From Arthrobacter rhizophilus (GTDB taxonomy: Bacteria > Actinomycetota > Actinomycetes > Actinomycetales > Micrococcaceae): a stretch of DNA of 64,000 nucleotides. Made by a program: the position numbers and the translations under genes. Position 1 is the stretch's first letter. Each line of letters starts with the position of its first letter. The notes beneath the pieces were generated by a model. It saw only the letters and a list, made by a program, of their open reading frames with translations. It was not told where the DNA came from and made no database searches. Positions 17,127 through 26,415 of the stretch are shown here, piece after piece. The stretch covers positions 124,001 through 188,000 of the forward strand of contig NZ_JAPFFT010000005.1 of the NCBI RefSeq assembly GCF_026241105.1, written 5' to 3'.

Positions 17127-18032
17127 CTAAGCCTTCCGGCTTGCTGCCGCCTTCGCGTCACGTTTCCGCTTGGTGACCTCGGGATGGTGCCGGCTCAAGG
17201 CAATAACCCCCACGATAGCAAGTGAAGCGGCCACAGCCATGCCGATTGCGAGCACGGCGTGGACATCGGGACGAAGCTCACCCAAAATGGCGATCCCGAT
17301 GGCGATCCCGACAATGGGGTCGACCACAGTGAGGCCTGCGATCACCAAATCCGGCGGCCCACCGGAGTATGCACTTTGCACGAACCAGGAACCGAGCCCG
17401 CCGGCCGCGGCGATGGCCACCACTGTGTACCACTGGACGTTGAGCAGAAAGTGCCCGTTGGGATCCAGAAGGTGCCTGCCAATGATGCGCGTCAGTACGG
17501 CGACGAATCCGAACAACACACCGGCGCCAAGGATGTACACAAAGGCGCTCAGGCGGTGCCGGAACATGAAAGCCAAAGTTCCAAAGAGCCCTACGGCGAG
17601 CGCAAGCAGGAGCACGATGGTTATTTCGTCCTCGCCGCTGACATGGTGGTTCTCCTGGGTGGCGTTGACCGCCAGAAGGACGAACAGCGCCGAGCCGGTC
17701 ACGCAGGCCGAGATCGCCACCACGGTGCCGCGATTGATGCTGAGTCCTTGGTCCTTGGCGTTGACCACCGTGGTGATCACCAAAGCGATGGCTCCAATGG
17801 GCTGAACCACGGTTAAGGGAGCTGACACCAAGGCGATGGCGTTCATGCCCATGCCCAAGGCAAGCAACAGCAGGCCTAACATCCAGCGTGGATTCCTGAG
17901 AAGTCTCAAGAATCCGCGGGAACTCAAGGCGAGTCCACCGGTATCGGCCTTGACCGCGCTGCCCTGGCGCTGGGCACCGATGGCAAGGCAGAAGGCGCCA
18001 AGCACCGCAAGAAGGACTGCAAACCAGACCAT
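17127..18032 (-). CDS. DMT-superfamily transporter
   Basis: 301 residues with about nine to ten hydrophobic helices and a basic C-terminus. The two-repeat EamA/NIPA-like pattern is visible, with APLTVVQPIGAIALVITTVVNAK in the first half and GLTVVDPIVGIAIGIAILGE in the second. This suits small-molecule or cation export. Its ATG shares one base with the stop of the CDP-alcohol phosphatidyltransferase gene (TGATG), so they form an operon. Confidence 0.83.
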   Translation of the reverse strand: MVWFAVLLAVLGAFCLAIGAQRQGSAVKADTGGLALSSRGFLRLLRNPRWMLGLLLLALGMGMNAIALVSAPLTVVQPIGAIALVITTVVNAKDQGLSINRGTVVAISACVTGSALFVLLAVNATQENHHVSGEDEITIVLLLALAVGLFGTLAFMFRHRLSAFVYILGAGVLFGFVAVLTRIIGRHLLDPNGHFLLNVQWYTVVAIAAAGGLGSWFVQSAYSGGPPDLVIAGLTVVDPIVGIAIGIAILGELRPDVHAVLAIGMAVAASLAIVGVIALSRHHPEVTKRKRDAKAAASRKA

Positions 18033-18655
18033 CAGCTACGACCGCCGTCGTTGGCTTTGAGCTCTTTGCCCTTGCGGAGGATCGCCCAGAAGTAGTTGTA
18101 CGCAGCCACCCAGTGGCCCAGAAGGCCCAAACCCAGGCAGACCCAAGCAATGACGAAGTAGACGCCGGCGAAAGGAATCGCGAGTTTGGAGAGGACCAGA
18201 AGTGGCGTGCCTAGGAGCAGGAACGCCGTCCGGATCTTGCCGATCCGGCTTACCGGGAGGTCGGGGTGGCTGTGGAAATAGAACAACGAGGCGGTGGCGA
18301 GTACGGCGTCGGGCACCACAAGGGCGGCCAGGTACCACCAGTCCACTACCCCGGCGATGACAAGCGTGACAGCGACAGTGATGAGTGCCAGGCGGTCCGC
18401 TACCGGATCGAGGATGCGGCCCAGCTTCGAAGTTTGGTTGAAGCGCCGGGCGACGTAACCATCTACCCAGTCGGTGCCGCCCATGATGGCGAGGACCAAC
18501 ACGGCGAAACCGTATTCCCTCTGCCACAGCACCAGCCACACAAACAGCGGAACGCCCATGAAGCGCAGGACTGTCAGGAAATTGGGGACGGTGAAGATGA
18601 GATCGTGGTCGATCTGCGGCTGCCCCGGGCGGGCGCCTGCACCGATGAACTTCAT
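18032..18655 (-). CDS. CDP-alcohol phosphatidyltransferase family protein
   Basis: 207 residues. The full catalytic motif D-x2-DG-x2-AR-x8-G-x3-D-x3-D is present: D62, D65, G66, A69, R70, G79, D83, D87. Such enzymes transfer a phosphatidyl group from CDP-diacylglycerol to an alcohol such as glycerol-3-phosphate or inositol phosphate in the membrane. About six helices follow or surround the motif. Phosphatidylglycerophosphate synthase is the commonest role, but the acceptor is not determined here. Confidence 0.88.
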   Translation of the reverse strand: MKFIGAGARPGQPQIDHDLIFTVPNFLTVLRFMGVPLFVWLVLWQREYGFAVLVLAIMGGTDWVDGYVARRFNQTSKLGRILDPVADRLALITVAVTLVIAGVVDWWYLAALVVPDAVLATASLFYFHSHPDLPVSRIGKIRTAFLLLGTPLLVLSKLAIPFAGVYFVIAWVCLGLGLLGHWVAAYNYFWAILRKGKELKANDGGRS

Positions 18656-18705
18656 CTGTCCCCCTTTCCATGGTCCGCGGCTGATGTGGTTGCTTACTGT
18701 CCCGA

Positions 18706-19554
18706 CTACTTCTTGAACAGCTTCCGTAGTCCCACTGCAGCCACCGTGGCGGACGCGGCAAAGAGCAGTAGCTCCTTCCAGCGTGCGGCGAGCTGCTCCG
18801 GCAGCCCCGCCGGAACCTTCTCGGCGAGATCTGCAAGCTTGTCGGCCGCAAACTGGCGTCCGTCGTCGACCTTGTGACCGGCAACGTCCAGGAGGACCTT
18901 CCCTTGGGTCTTGACATCGAGCTCGACGCCGAGCTGATCGCGAACGTCCGCGAGGTGTTCGCGGCGCTGCTCCAGACGGCGGAGCAGTTCGGTCTCGCTC
19001 GGGGCGGGGGGCAGCTCGGCCTTGTGTGCCTCTTCCTTGGCGGCCTTCTCGGCCTTGGCCTTCTCGGCTGCTGCCGCTTTCGCTGCTTCCGCAGCCTTAT
19101 AGGCCTCCGACGATGGGTCCAGGATGCTGGCGTCGAACGACGTCCCCTCTTTGATAATGCCGAGATCGTGCTTGATACCGCGGATAGTCTTTTCAGGTAC
19201 AAGAGGCATGGCCCTCTTGAAGGCGAGGAATGCCACGAGGGCTCCCACAAGAATGATCAGGAGGAACACTGCAGCAACCACAAGCGCAGCCAGCCACGCC
19301 GGCATGACCGTGGCCAAGCCGAGGATGGCGGCAACTACCAAGGCGATGACGAGCAAAGAGAGGAAGATCAGCGCGACGCCGACGAATGCACCGGCAACCC
19401 CCAGATGCTTGCCTTTGCCCTTGAGCTCAAGCTTAGCCATGCTGATTTCGTCATTGAGCTGCCGCGGCGCAAGCCGGGCGGCGAGTTTGAGGGTGTTCGG
19501 CAATGCCGAAATGCCCGGGCGTTGGCTAGCCCGGCCGCTGTGACGTCCACTCAT
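18706..19554 (-). CDS. Phage-holin-family (Act-holin) membrane protein
   Basis: 282 residues. An amphipathic N-terminus leads to two strong helices (about residues 51-78 and 83-112), followed by an Ala/Glu/Lys-rich segment of predicted coiled coil (160-195) and a C-terminal hydrophobic stretch before LRKLFKK. This is the chromosomal Phage_holin_3_6 type common in actinobacteria, not part of a prophage; no lysin or phage gene is near. The true function is unknown. Confidence 0.78.
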   Translation of the reverse strand: MSGRHSGRASQRPGISALPNTLKLAARLAPRQLNDEISMAKLELKGKGKHLGVAGAFVGVALIFLSLLVIALVVAAILGLATVMPAWLAALVVAAVFLLIILVGALVAFLAFKRAMPLVPEKTIRGIKHDLGIIKEGTSFDASILDPSSEAYKAAEAAKAAAAEKAKAEKAAKEEAHKAELPPAPSETELLRRLEQRREHLADVRDQLGVELDVKTQGKVLLDVAGHKVDDGRQFAADKLADLAEKVPAGLPEQLAARWKELLLFAASATVAAVGLRKLFKK

Positions 19555-19735
19555 TGGTTCCGCCTCACTGCTTCCTACTTGCTCCTACCCGGCACTGGCA
19601 CGGGGCGGAACAACCGCCCACGCGCACCTGTCCACAAAACTACCATTCAGCCTCAGCCTCAACTTCCGGGACAGTCCTGCGGCGCGCCCCGCCATCCCTG
19701 ATAAATCTGATCTGTGGCACATAGGATTGATAATC

Positions 19736-20959
19736 GTGAACACTCCCCCTGTACCGGGCGATTCCCTCAGCCGACGCGAAAAACTCCTCTACATCCTGCT
19801 ACTTGGCGCATTGACCGCCCTGGGTCCGTTTACGGTGGACCTCTATCTACCTGCATTCCCCGCGCTGGAGCACCACTTCGACGTGTCGGCGGCTGCGATT
19901 CAACTCACATTGACCGGTACAACTGTGGGCTTCGCCGTCGGGCAGTTGATGGTGGGGCCGTTCAGCGACAAATTCGGACGGCGGATGCCGTTGATCCTGG
20001 CAACGGCCCTGCACATCGGCTCCTCCCTCGGCGCCGCACTGTCCACGGACATCAACACGCTCGCCCTGTTCCGCGTCCTCATGGGCGTCGGTGCGGCCGG
20101 CGGCGGCGTGGTGGCCATGGCCATGGTCCGGGACCTCTTCGCGGGCTACGCCATGGTGCGGATGTTCTCCCGGATGTCGCTGGTCAATGGCCTCGCACCG
20201 ATCCTGGCCCCGATCATCGGCTCCCAACTCTTGCTGGTGATGCCATGGCCCGGCATCTTCTACTTCCTGGCGAGCTACGGAATCCTTGTGTTCATTGCCG
20301 CGGTGTTCCTTATCCGCGAAACGTATCCTGCCGAACTCCGCAGGCAGACCACGTCGACGGCGGGCCAGCGCTACAAAGCCGTGTTCGCCGACCGGATTTT
20401 CGTCGGGATGCTCCTGGTGGGCGGGTTCAACTTCGGCGGGCTGTTCGCGTACCTCTCGGCATCGACTTTCCTGTTCCAGCAGGTCTACGACTTCTCCCCG
20501 CAGCAATACGGCCTGTTGTTCGGCATCAACTCCCTTGGCATCGTCGCCGGCGTCCAGATCAGCTCCAGGGTCATCAAACGCGTGGCACCCCAATGGATCT
20601 TGGCGTTCGCCACAGCCTGGATGCTGCTGATGGCGCTGCTGATTGTGGTATTCGATCTCCTGCACTTCGGACTGTGGGGAATCATGGTCCCGTTGTGGTT
20701 CTACATCCTTGCCACCGGGTTCATGTTCCCGTGCGTCCAGGTGATTGCCCTGGCCAACCACGGCGCGCAGGCTGGAACCGCGGCCTCCCTGCTGGGTGCG
20801 TCGAACTTCCTGATGGCCGGGATCATTCCGCCGGTGGTCGGCTGGTTGGGCGTTGGCTCGGCCGTGCCCATGGGAGCCGTCCAGGCGGTGTGCCTCGGGT
20901 GCTCCGTTGCGGCCCTCTGGCTTGTTGTGCGACCCCGCACTGTTCCCTCCATCCACTGA
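19736..20959 (+). CDS. MFS drug-efflux transporter, Bcr/CflA type
   Basis: 407 residues from a GTG with AGGA nine bases upstream; a TTG at 19727 is an alternative. Twelve helices. DHA1-type motifs are clear: FTVDLYLPAFPALEHHF in helix 1, loop 2-3 GPFSDKFGRRMPLI (motif A) and LFRVLMGVGAAGGGVVAMAMVRD (helix 4). These mark the Bcr/CflA drug:proton antiporter group, exporting hydrophobic drugs or amino acids. Confidence 0.9.
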   Translation: MNTPPVPGDSLSRREKLLYILLLGALTALGPFTVDLYLPAFPALEHHFDVSAAAIQLTLTGTTVGFAVGQLMVGPFSDKFGRRMPLILATALHIGSSLGAALSTDINTLALFRVLMGVGAAGGGVVAMAMVRDLFAGYAMVRMFSRMSLVNGLAPILAPIIGSQLLLVMPWPGIFYFLASYGILVFIAAVFLIRETYPAELRRQTTSTAGQRYKAVFADRIFVGMLLVGGFNFGGLFAYLSASTFLFQQVYDFSPQQYGLLFGINSLGIVAGVQISSRVIKRVAPQWILAFATAWMLLMALLIVVFDLLHFGLWGIMVPLWFYILATGFMFPCVQVIALANHGAQAGTAASLLGASNFLMAGIIPPVVGWLGVGSAVPMGAVQAVCLGCSVAALWLVVRPRTVPSIH

Positions 20960-21023
20960 TGCGGGCAAATCCATCCGCTGATGCCCGAAGACCGCACCTT
21001 CCGGCGGCAAGTAGGCTCAATCC

Positions 21024-21203
21024 ATGACGCGTAAACCGCACCGCAACGGCCGGGGCCTGTTCCTCGGGGCGGTGCTGGGCGCCGTCGTCGGCTTCTTGCT
21101 GGGCCGCGGCGCCGGCAACCCCGTGTTCGGAGCCCTGCTGGGCGCCGTCGTCGGCTCGGCGATTCTTTACCGGATCAATCCCGGGCCCTGGAAGCGGGAC
21201 TAG
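21024..21203 (+). CDS. Small glycine-rich membrane protein
   Basis: 59 residues: a basic N-terminus (MTRKPHRNGRG), two hydrophobic segments each containing LGAVVG, and a basic end (RINPGPWKRD). The duplicated LLGAVVGS/LGAVVGF units look like glycine-zipper hairpins. The base composition and the repeat support coding, but no ribosome site is evident. Function unknown. Confidence 0.6.
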   Translation: MTRKPHRNGRGLFLGAVLGAVVGFLLGRGAGNPVFGALLGAVVGSAILYRINPGPWKRD

Positions 21204-21263
21204 GCAAGCCGTCCGTCGTGTCGAGGCCTGTTGCAGGGCATGGCCCGGCGATAAAGTTGAGAT

Positions 21264-21671
21264 GTGCCCCGTTGGCAGGAACTGCAACCTATTCCAGCCC
21301 CATGGCAGCGCAGGGATGACGGCATCCTGCCGCTATGGTGGGATCGCTTGTGCACTGTGACCAGCCCCCAGTCTGCGGCCCTCTACGCGGCCGGACTCTT
21401 CACAGAGGACCGCCGCCGCCCGATTGCCCAATGGTTCAATCCGATCAATGGCGCGGCCTTGCTTGTGGCTCCGGAAACCTCGCCCGAATGGCCCGTCCAA
21501 CGCTTCGGAATCTTCTACGCGCCCCCAGGTGGCGGATTCACACGCGTTCACTCCGCTGCCCACGAATGGCACCCCCGGGAACCGAGGACGCCACCCACCG
21601 AGGAGGAGGCTTTCCGGACGGCCGTGGCCGAAGCGGCTAGATTTTTGCAAGTGGAGATGGATTTCGTCTGA
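21264..21671 (+). CDS. Conserved hypothetical protein
   Basis: 135 residues from a GTG start with no ribosome site; TAAAGT lies seven bases upstream, so a leaderless message is possible. The protein is soluble, rich in Trp and Pro, with WWDRLCTVTSPQSAALYAAGLF in the middle and an acidic helix (PTEEEAFRTAVAEAARFLQ) at the end. No family recognised. Confidence 0.65.
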   Translation: MPRWQELQPIPAPWQRRDDGILPLWWDRLCTVTSPQSAALYAAGLFTEDRRRPIAQWFNPINGAALLVAPETSPEWPVQRFGIFYAPPGGGFTRVHSAAHEWHPREPRTPPTEEEAFRTAVAEAARFLQVEMDFV

Positions 21672-21711
21672 ATGATCGCGCGAAATCCGAACAAATCGAA
21701 GCAAAAAAATA

Positions 21712-21743
21712 GGCCCCGCACCGATCAAAACCGGTGCGGGGCC
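21712..21743 (-). terminator. Terminator of tRNA-Asn copy 1
   Basis: Arms GGCCCCGCACCG and CGGTGCGGGGCC, followed on the minus strand by TATTTTTTT. It begins 7 bases after the tRNA 3' end and differs from the terminator of the second tRNA-Asn copy. Confidence 0.9.
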
Positions 21744-21746
21744 TTC

Positions 21747-21830
21747 GCGCTCCTCCGACTGGACTTGAACCAGTAACCCTTCGATTAACAGTCGAATGCT
21801 CTGCCAATTGAGCTACGGAGGAATGAAGCG
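21747..21830. repeat. 84-bp direct repeat, copy 1 (tRNA-Asn)
   Basis: Identical over 84 bases, in the same orientation, to 32395-32478. It covers the whole tRNA-Asn gene plus a few bases on each side. The sequence upstream of the tRNA beyond the repeat shows fading similarity between the copies. Confidence 0.95.
21750..21822 (-). tRNA. tRNA-Asn(GTT), copy 1
   Basis: 73-nt cloverleaf with acceptor TCCTCCG/CGGAGGA, anticodon loop CTGTTAA, T-arm CTGG-TTCAAGT-CCAG, discriminator G and no encoded CCA. Identical to the copy next to dnaG at 32398-32470, so both should be functional. Confidence 0.97.
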
Positions 21831-22139
21831 GTTATGACTTTAGCAAAGGTTTTGCCGCAAGTGAAATCGATCCAAGATCACTGTGGGCAAGCCGGCAAGA
21901 TACCCCTCCCGGGTATCGCCCGCGCCGCAAACGTGGTGGGCCAAATGTCCGCTGGGGCTCCTACCCCACCTTTCGGTTGAGTCCCTGGCTTCCAGTCCGG
22001 TACGCGTATCGGAGCCTGAGTGAAGAGCGCCGGGACCGCTCAAAACAGGTACCGCCCACTCTTAACCCGTGCAGTGCCGAGCCCATAAGCTCCGGACCTG
22101 GGGATACTGATCCGGTCTGTTCAGCCTAAGGGGAAGCCG
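21831..22139. other. Intergenic region between tRNA-Asn and the deacetylase gene
   Basis: No gene seen. The first ~45 bases resemble the tRNA-Asn promoter region at 32479-32520 (AGCAAAGG...GTGAAATCG against AACAAAGG...ACGAAATCG), so the duplication included promoter sequence. The final part has AAGGGG before the deacetylase ATG. Confidence 0.5.
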
Positions 22140-25100
22140 ATGCGGCTCCTGACCATACTGTTCCGGCGGCCCATATCCTTCCGGCAGCCCAGGTTGTTGT
22201 TCCAACAGCTGCGGCAAGCTTCGGGAGGGCGCGAGAAGTTACCTGGCCGTCGGAACCCATGGTTCCGCTGGGCAACTGCCGCGTCCGTCCTGTTGTTGTC
22301 TGGCTACTCCATGGTCTACGTCGGAGCCCCGGCGCGGGCGCTGCCAAAGACAATCATCAGCCTGACCTTCGACGACGGCAATGACGATCAACTCGCGGCC
22401 GAACAGGTGCTGAAGTCCCATGGACTGCACGGGACCTTCTTCATTACGACCAGCTGGATCGATAATCCGTCATGGCTTACCCGGGCCAACCTGAACAGCA
22501 TTGCTGCGGACGGCAACGAGATCGGTGGCCACACCATCACCCACCCGGACCTCACCACCCTGTCCGCCTCGGCAGCCACTAACGAGGTTTGCGGCGGCCG
22601 GACCACCCTTGCCAGCTGGGGGTTCAACGCCACCAACTTTGCCTATCCCTTCGCCGCCGAAAACTCTTCGGTCGAGCAAATCGTGAAGAATTGCGGTTTT
22701 GCCAGTGCGCGCAATTTGGGTGACATCCGTTCCCCTGCCAGTTGCTCAGGTTGCCCCTTCGCGGAGACCCTTCCCCCGGCCAATCCTTACAACACAGCGG
22801 CGCCGGATGAGGTGGACAGCACCTGGACGCTGCAGAACCTCGAGGACCTGGTCACCAATGCAGAACCGGGTGGCGGATGGGTGCAACTGACCTTCCACCA
22901 TATTGCCGTCGGGACAGACCCCACCCTGACCATCAGCCCCTCGCTCTTCAACACCTTCATTACGTGGCTCGCGGCGAGAACGGCCAACGGGACAACGTCC
23001 GTACAAACGGTTGCCCAGGCCCTGGGAAATACGCCGAACCAGCCGCCGACGGCCGCCTTCACCTCCTCGACGTCAGGGTTGACGGCGACGTTTGACGGTT
23101 CAGCTTCGACTGATCCGAACGGGACTGTGGCCTCGTATAGCTGGGACTTCGGCGACGGGTCCCCGGCAGGAACCGGCGTGAAGCCGTCTCATACCTACAC
23201 CGCGGGGGGAACCTACCAGGTGAAGCTGACGGTGACCGATAACGGCGGCCTGACAGGGACGGTCACCCACCCGGTAACTGTCGCTGCCGCTGCGACGGCG
23301 CCCGCGGCACCAAGCGGGGTGACCGCGACGGCCGGCAACGCCTCTGCCACAGTGTCCTGGACGGCTCCGGCTAACGGCGGCTCCGCGATCACCTCGTATG
23401 CGGTGACGCCTTCTGCCGGTGGTACGGCCCTGGCCCCAGTCACCGTCACCGGCGCTCCCCCGGCGACCAGCACCACCGTGACAGGGCTCAGCAACGGCAC
23501 GGCCTATACGTTCACCGTCACGGCGACGAACGCCGTCGGGACGTCCGCGCCGTCTGCCGCCTCACCACCCGTCACCCCAACGGCGCCAACGGTTCCGGGT
23601 GCTCCCGCGGGGGTGACCGCGACAGCGGGGAACGCTTCTGCTGTGGTGTCGTGGACGGCGCCTGCCAACGGCGGTTCTCCGATTACTTCGTATGCCGTGA
23701 CCCCGTCGTCTGGTGGCACGGCTTTGGCTCCGGTGACGGTCTCCGGAAGTCCGCCCTCAACTGCGGCGACCGTCACTGGGTTGACCAACGGCATGGCGTA
23801 CACGTTTACCGTGACGGCGACGAACGCCGTCGGGGCGTCCACGGCGTCGCCCGCATCGGCGCCCGTCACGCCGACGGCGCCCGTTCCCGGCGTCACTAAC
23901 GGCGGGTTCGAGTCCGGCCTGACGTCCTGGACCACCGGCGGCGTCAGGGCACCCGTGGCCTCCACCACCGCCCACACCGGCACCGGCTCGGCACTCCTGG
24001 GCCTGGCTTCCGGCAACGAACCCCTCGGCGACAGCTCCCTGGCCCAGACCATCACCGTGCCCGCCACCGGGACGTCCACGCTGTCCTTCTGGTACCAGCC
24101 CCATACCGCGGACGACACCTGTAGCGGCACCACGTGCCGGTACGACTGGATGGAAGCCCAGGTCCGCAACACCAGCGGCGCCACCCTTGCCAGCCTGTTC
24201 AAACTCAGCAGCAACTCCGGCGCCTGGACCCAGCTCACCGCCAACCTCTCCGCCTACGCTGGCCAGACCATTACGCTCTGGTTCAACGTCCACCTCGACG
24301 GGTCCAGCCCGGCGGATGACACCTGGATGTACCTCGACGACGTCACCCTCACCAACAGCCAATCGGTGGGGACGGCGCCTGCCGCCCCCACCGGGGTAAC
24401 AGCCACCGCCGGGAACGCCTCGGCGACCGTGTCCTGGACCGCGCCGGCCAACGGCGGCTCCCCGATCACGTCCTACGCCGTGACCCCGCATGCCGGCTCC
24501 ACCACCCTGGCCCCGGTCACCGTCACCGGCAACCCGCCCGCGACGACGGCGAGCGTCACGGGCCTGACCAACGGCACCGCGTACACCTTCACGGTCACCG
24601 CGACCAACGCGATCGGCACCTCCCCGGCGTCGGCGGCCTCGGCCCCGGTCACCCCCACGGCAACCGCGACGGCGCCCGCCGCCCCCACCGGGGTAACAGC
24701 CACCGCCGGGAACGCTTCGGCGACCGTGTCCTGGACCGCACCGGCCAACGGCGGCTCTTCGATCACGTTCTATGCCGTGACCCCGCATGCCGGCACGACC
24801 CTGGCCCCGGTCACCGTCACCGGCAACCCGCCGGCGACGACGGCGAGCGTCACGGGGCTGACCAACGGCACCGCTTACACCTTCACGGTGACGGCGACCA
24901 ACGCTATCGGCACGTCCCCGGCGTCCGCGGCCTCGGCACCGGTCACACCCACCGCAACAACCACGTCAACCATTGCCAACGGCGGCTTCGAATCCGGGCT
25001 CACGTCCTGGACCACCGGCGGGGTCAGGGCACCCGTGGCCTCCACCACCGCCCACACCGGCACCGGCTCGGCACTCCTGGGCCTGGCGTCCGGCAACGAA

Positions 25101-25442
25101 CCCCTCGGCGACAGCAGCCTGTCCCAGACCATCACCGTCCCCGCCACCGGGACCACCACACTGTCCTTCTGGTACCAGCCCCACAGCGCAGAAGACCCAT
25201 GCACCGGCAACGCCTGCCCCTACGACTGGATGGAAGCGCAGGTCCGCTCCACCAACGGCACGGTCCTGGCGAGCCTGTTCAAGCTCTGCAACGACAACGG
25301 CACCTGGACCCAGCTCAGCGCCGATCTGTCCGCATACAAGGGCCAGACCATCACGCTCTGGTTCAACGTCCACCTCGACGGGTCCAGCCCGGCGGACGAC
25401 ACCTGGATGTACCTCGACGACGTCACCCTCACCACGAGGTAA
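22140..25442 (+). CDS. Large modular polysaccharide deacetylase (NodB, PKD, Fn3, jelly-roll-like modules)
   Basis: 1100 residues. A basic N-terminus and a signal or anchor helix (about 44-66) lead to a NodB deacetylase domain (about 72-290) with metal-site motifs TFDDG (D78, D79) and HTITH (H131, H135). Next come a PKD domain (about 297-380), two Fn3 domains (385-480, 484-578), a carbohydrate-binding-like module (584-740), two more Fn3 domains (745-935) and a second such module (940-1100). The two ~155-residue modules are nearly identical, with GFESGLTSWTTGG and DDTWMYLDDVTL. It is a secreted CE4 enzyme that probably removes acetyl groups from chitin, xylan or peptidoglycan; the substrate is not certain. 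Confidence 0.9.
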   Translation: MRLLTILFRRPISFRQPRLLFQQLRQASGGREKLPGRRNPWFRWATAASVLLLSGYSMVYVGAPARALPKTIISLTFDDGNDDQLAAEQVLKSHGLHGTFFITTSWIDNPSWLTRANLNSIAADGNEIGGHTITHPDLTTLSASAATNEVCGGRTTLASWGFNATNFAYPFAAENSSVEQIVKNCGFASARNLGDIRSPASCSGCPFAETLPPANPYNTAAPDEVDSTWTLQNLEDLVTNAEPGGGWVQLTFHHIAVGTDPTLTISPSLFNTFITWLAARTANGTTSVQTVAQALGNTPNQPPTAAFTSSTSGLTATFDGSASTDPNGTVASYSWDFGDGSPAGTGVKPSHTYTAGGTYQVKLTVTDNGGLTGTVTHPVTVAAAATAPAAPSGVTATAGNASATVSWTAPANGGSAITSYAVTPSAGGTALAPVTVTGAPPATSTTVTGLSNGTAYTFTVTATNAVGTSAPSAASPPVTPTAPTVPGAPAGVTATAGNASAVVSWTAPANGGSPITSYAVTPSSGGTALAPVTVSGSPPSTAATVTGLTNGMAYTFTVTATNAVGASTASPASAPVTPTAPVPGVTNGGFESGLTSWTTGGVRAPVASTTAHTGTGSALLGLASGNEPLGDSSLAQTITVPATGTSTLSFWYQPHTADDTCSGTTCRYDWMEAQVRNTSGATLASLFKLSSNSGAWTQLTANLSAYAGQTITLWFNVHLDGSSPADDTWMYLDDVTLTNSQSVGTAPAAPTGVTATAGNASATVSWTAPANGGSPITSYAVTPHAGSTTLAPVTVTGNPPATTASVTGLTNGTAYTFTVTATNAIGTSPASAASAPVTPTATATAPAAPTGVTATAGNASATVSWTAPANGGSSITFYAVTPHAGTTLAPVTVTGNPPATTASVTGLTNGTAYTFTVTATNAIGTSPASAASAPVTPTATTTSTIANGGFESGLTSWTTGGVRAPVASTTAHTGTGSALLGLASGNEPLGDSSLSQTITVPATGTTTLSFWYQPHSAEDPCTGNACPYDWMEAQVRSTNGTVLASLFKLCNDNGTWTQLSADLSAYKGQTITLWFNVHLDGSSPADDTWMYLDDVTLTTR
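23902..25436. repeat. Internal duplicated modules of the deacetylase gene
   Basis: The segment from about 23902 to 24352 is repeated almost base for base at about 24975-25433, and the Fn3-coding units at about 24376-24650 and 24676-24950 are also near-identical. Long stretches are silent-site identical, so the duplication or gene conversion is recent. Confidence 0.85.
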
Positions 25443-25455
25443 AGAATCAGACGCC

Positions 25456-25490
25456 AAAAATCCCCGCCCTCATGCTGAGGACGGGGATTT
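25456..25490 (+). terminator. Terminator after the deacetylase gene
   Basis: Arms AAAATCCCCGCCCTC and GAGGACGGGGATTT, 14 bases after the stop. Almost the same sequence recurs at 32354-32389, at the other end of the catabolic cluster. Confidence 0.85.
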
Positions 25491-25660
25491 CGGATAGCCA
25501 CTTTGATGCTCCGGATACATCGGAGCGAGTAGGACTCGGTGATCGCCCAAACGGGCAATTGCGCCAGGAGTACCTCGACGCGGTGGCCAGCCGAGCCGTT
25601 GAGCATCAAGGAGCCACCCACCTGATCGAGTAGCCAACAAGCGGCCCAAGGTCACGCAAT
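25491..25660. other. Gap between terminator and tetR, no gene assigned
   Basis: A short open frame on the plus strand (ending LRQEYLDAVASRAVEHQG, stop near 25633) has protein-like composition but no start or family, and may be a gene remnant carried with the catabolic cluster. A GCTCCGGATACATCGGAGC dyad lies at about 25508-25526. Confidence 0.3.
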
Positions 25661-26359
25661 TCAGCGAGCCGCGTCTCCGTCGGTTGTCGCCTCGCCGACG
25701 GCACCGCGCAGCTCTGCCGTATGGAGCTCGGGGAGTGGGCTGCGACATATTGCACGCGCTTCGTTGGAAGACACACCCAGCATTCGCAGGAGTGCCTCGG
25801 CCGCCCGATCCGTCGTCTCGGCGTCGTCGCGGTCCGGTTCAGCATGCAAGAGCTGTCCGAGGAAAGTTGCCGCCCCGACGGCGCACACCACGGCGACGTC
25901 GACGTCTGTCATTGTGAACCGACCGGACTCGACGCCGGCCTGGATGTCACGCCGGACACGCGGTGTCAGTCCTGTCTGCGCGCCGAGGAGGTCAAGTGAG
26001 CTGTGCAGGATCACCTTGCTGAGCTGAGGTTCACGGCGGTGGAAGCGACCGGTCAACCGGAAGCTTGTCGCAAACGCGACGGCGGGGTCGTCGACGTCGG
26101 AGGTGAGCTCGTCGAGGACCGCGCCGAGGAGATCCAAGACGTGATCGACAGCTGCCTCGAACAGTTGGTCTTTCGACTCAAAGTGGTTGTAGAAGGAGCC
26201 GAGTCCGACGTCCGCGGCCTGGGTAATTTCCAGCACCGGCATGTTGGTCTGTCCTTGAGCAAGGAATGACTGTGCTGCGCGGACCAACGCGGCGCGAGTC
26301 TGCGCCTTCCGCCGATGCGACCGGGTGGGTTCAGAAGACGAGGCTGGGGGTGGGGTCAT
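25661..26359 (-). CDS. TetR/AcrR-family regulator of the aromatic operon
   Basis: 232 residues. The N-terminal helix-turn-helix (about 18-65) has the TetR pattern TRAALVRAAQSFLAQ followed by TQAADVGLGSFYNHFESK; the remainder is the ligand-binding domain. AAGGAGG precedes the ATG. It is divergent from the dioxygenase operon, and a 14-bp perfect palindrome lies between them, so it most likely represses the operon and itself until an aromatic substrate or intermediate binds. Confidence 0.92.
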   Translation of the reverse strand: MTPPPASSSEPTRSHRRKAQTRAALVRAAQSFLAQGQTNMPVLEITQAADVGLGSFYNHFESKDQLFEAAVDHVLDLLGAVLDELTSDVDDPAVAFATSFRLTGRFHRREPQLSKVILHSSLDLLGAQTGLTPRVRRDIQAGVESGRFTMTDVDVAVVCAVGAATFLGQLLHAEPDRDDAETTDRAAEALLRMLGVSSNEARAICRSPLPELHTAELRGAVGEATTDGDAAR

Positions 26360-26415
26360 CGCTGCCTCCTTGAAGTCATTCGGTCACAGGAAGCTTAGCA
26401 GCGCGCCGTCAGATA

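Noticed and set aside
18706..19554. Prophage signal from a holin-family protein
   Set aside because: No lysin, capsid, tail or integrase genes are nearby, and this holin-like family is a normal chromosomal component in actinobacteria.
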